A DNA stretch of 5,799 bases from Bacteroidota bacterium (GTDB lineage Bacteria; Bacteroidota; Bacteroidia; Bacteroidales; JADFUO01). Location of the stretch: positions 1 to 5,799 of the forward strand of contig JADFUO010000177.1 of the NCBI GenBank assembly GCA_015222115.1, read 5' to 3'. Made by a program: the position numbers and the translations under genes. Of this stretch, positions 5,733 through 5,799 are shown piece by piece (positions within the stretch are counted from its first letter, which is position 1; each line of letters opens with the position of its first letter). Below the pieces are notes generated by a model. That model was not told the DNA's origin. It saw only the letters and a list, made by a program, of their open reading frames with translations, and did not search any database.

Positions 5733-5799
5733 AATAGAATTAAAAAAAATAGTTACTAATAAAACATTCTGGGTACTTACCGGTTTGTATGTTTTATTA
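5716..5799 (+). CDS. ABC-2 type permease, N-terminal fragment (runs off window)
   Basis: An open frame begins with ATG at 5716, inside the last codons of the ATPase gene, and continues to the window edge (28 codons visible). The peptide opens MINLLKIELKKI, a basic amphipathic start, followed by the beginning of a hydrophobic segment, FWVLTGLYVLL. This is the usual opening of ABC-2 membrane subunits paired with BcrA-type ATPases, with the cytosolic N-terminus leading into the first transmembrane helix. The 17-base overlap in a different frame is typical of stoichiometrically coupled transporter subunits. It is too short for motif-level confirmation, so the call leans on position and character. 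It is cut by the window end, not truncated biologically. Confidence 0.75.
   Translation, partial: MINLLKIELKKIVTNKTFWVLTGLYVLL

Overview
The window is AT-rich and carries ordinary Bacteroidota-type chromosomal genes, all on the plus strand. The assignment rests on three things: the DnaA sequence has a Bacteroidota-like AAA+ core and C-terminus; starts lack clear Shine-Dalgarno sequences; and several gaps contain the TAnnTTTG-type -7 element used by the Bacteroidota primary sigma factor. No tRNA, rRNA, CRISPR array, insertion sequence or phage gene is visible. The genus cannot be read from this sequence.

Layout. 84-698 encodes a YigZ/IMPACT-family protein. A 252-base gap (699-950) is very AT-rich apart from a more GC-rich patch with a small hairpin, and is the likely dnaA promoter and leader. 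951-2387 is an intact dnaA. After a 129-base gap with an 8-bp dyad and a good -7 match come three closely packed genes with gaps of 6 and 7 bases: a low-molecular-weight phosphotyrosine phosphatase homologue (2517-2969), a PLP-dependent serine racemase/threonine dehydratase-family enzyme (2976-3944, forced TTG start) and a shortened RsmI-like SAM methyltransferase (3952-4662). A 158-base gap rich in inverted repeats, with another good -7 box, then precedes a BcrA-type ABC transporter ATPase (4821-5732, forced TTG start). Its last codons overlap the start of an ABC-2 membrane partner that runs off the window (5716 onward).

Main point of interest. The phosphatase homologue keeps the fold and the frame of the phosphate-binding loop, but both catalytic residues are changed: the nucleophilic Cys is Ser7 and the general-acid Asp is Asn122. 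Other family-conserved pocket residues are altered too. It therefore looks like a pseudophosphatase (a binding or trapping protein) beside dnaA, in an apparent operon with a PLP enzyme and an RNA methyltransferase-like protein. Secondary points are a Ser in place of the first Walker A Gly of DnaA, a three-copy ATTCGTA/TACGAAT arrangement at the ABC operon promoter, and a possible structured leader upstream of dnaA.

How the genes fit together. dnaA initiates replication. The next three genes are probably co-transcribed, but no shared pathway can be shown. The final two form a separate drug- or peptide-type ABC export unit. From memory, Flavobacteria often have dnaA, a phosphatase of this family and this methyltransferase in a row. 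If so, the PLP enzyme is the variable element here.
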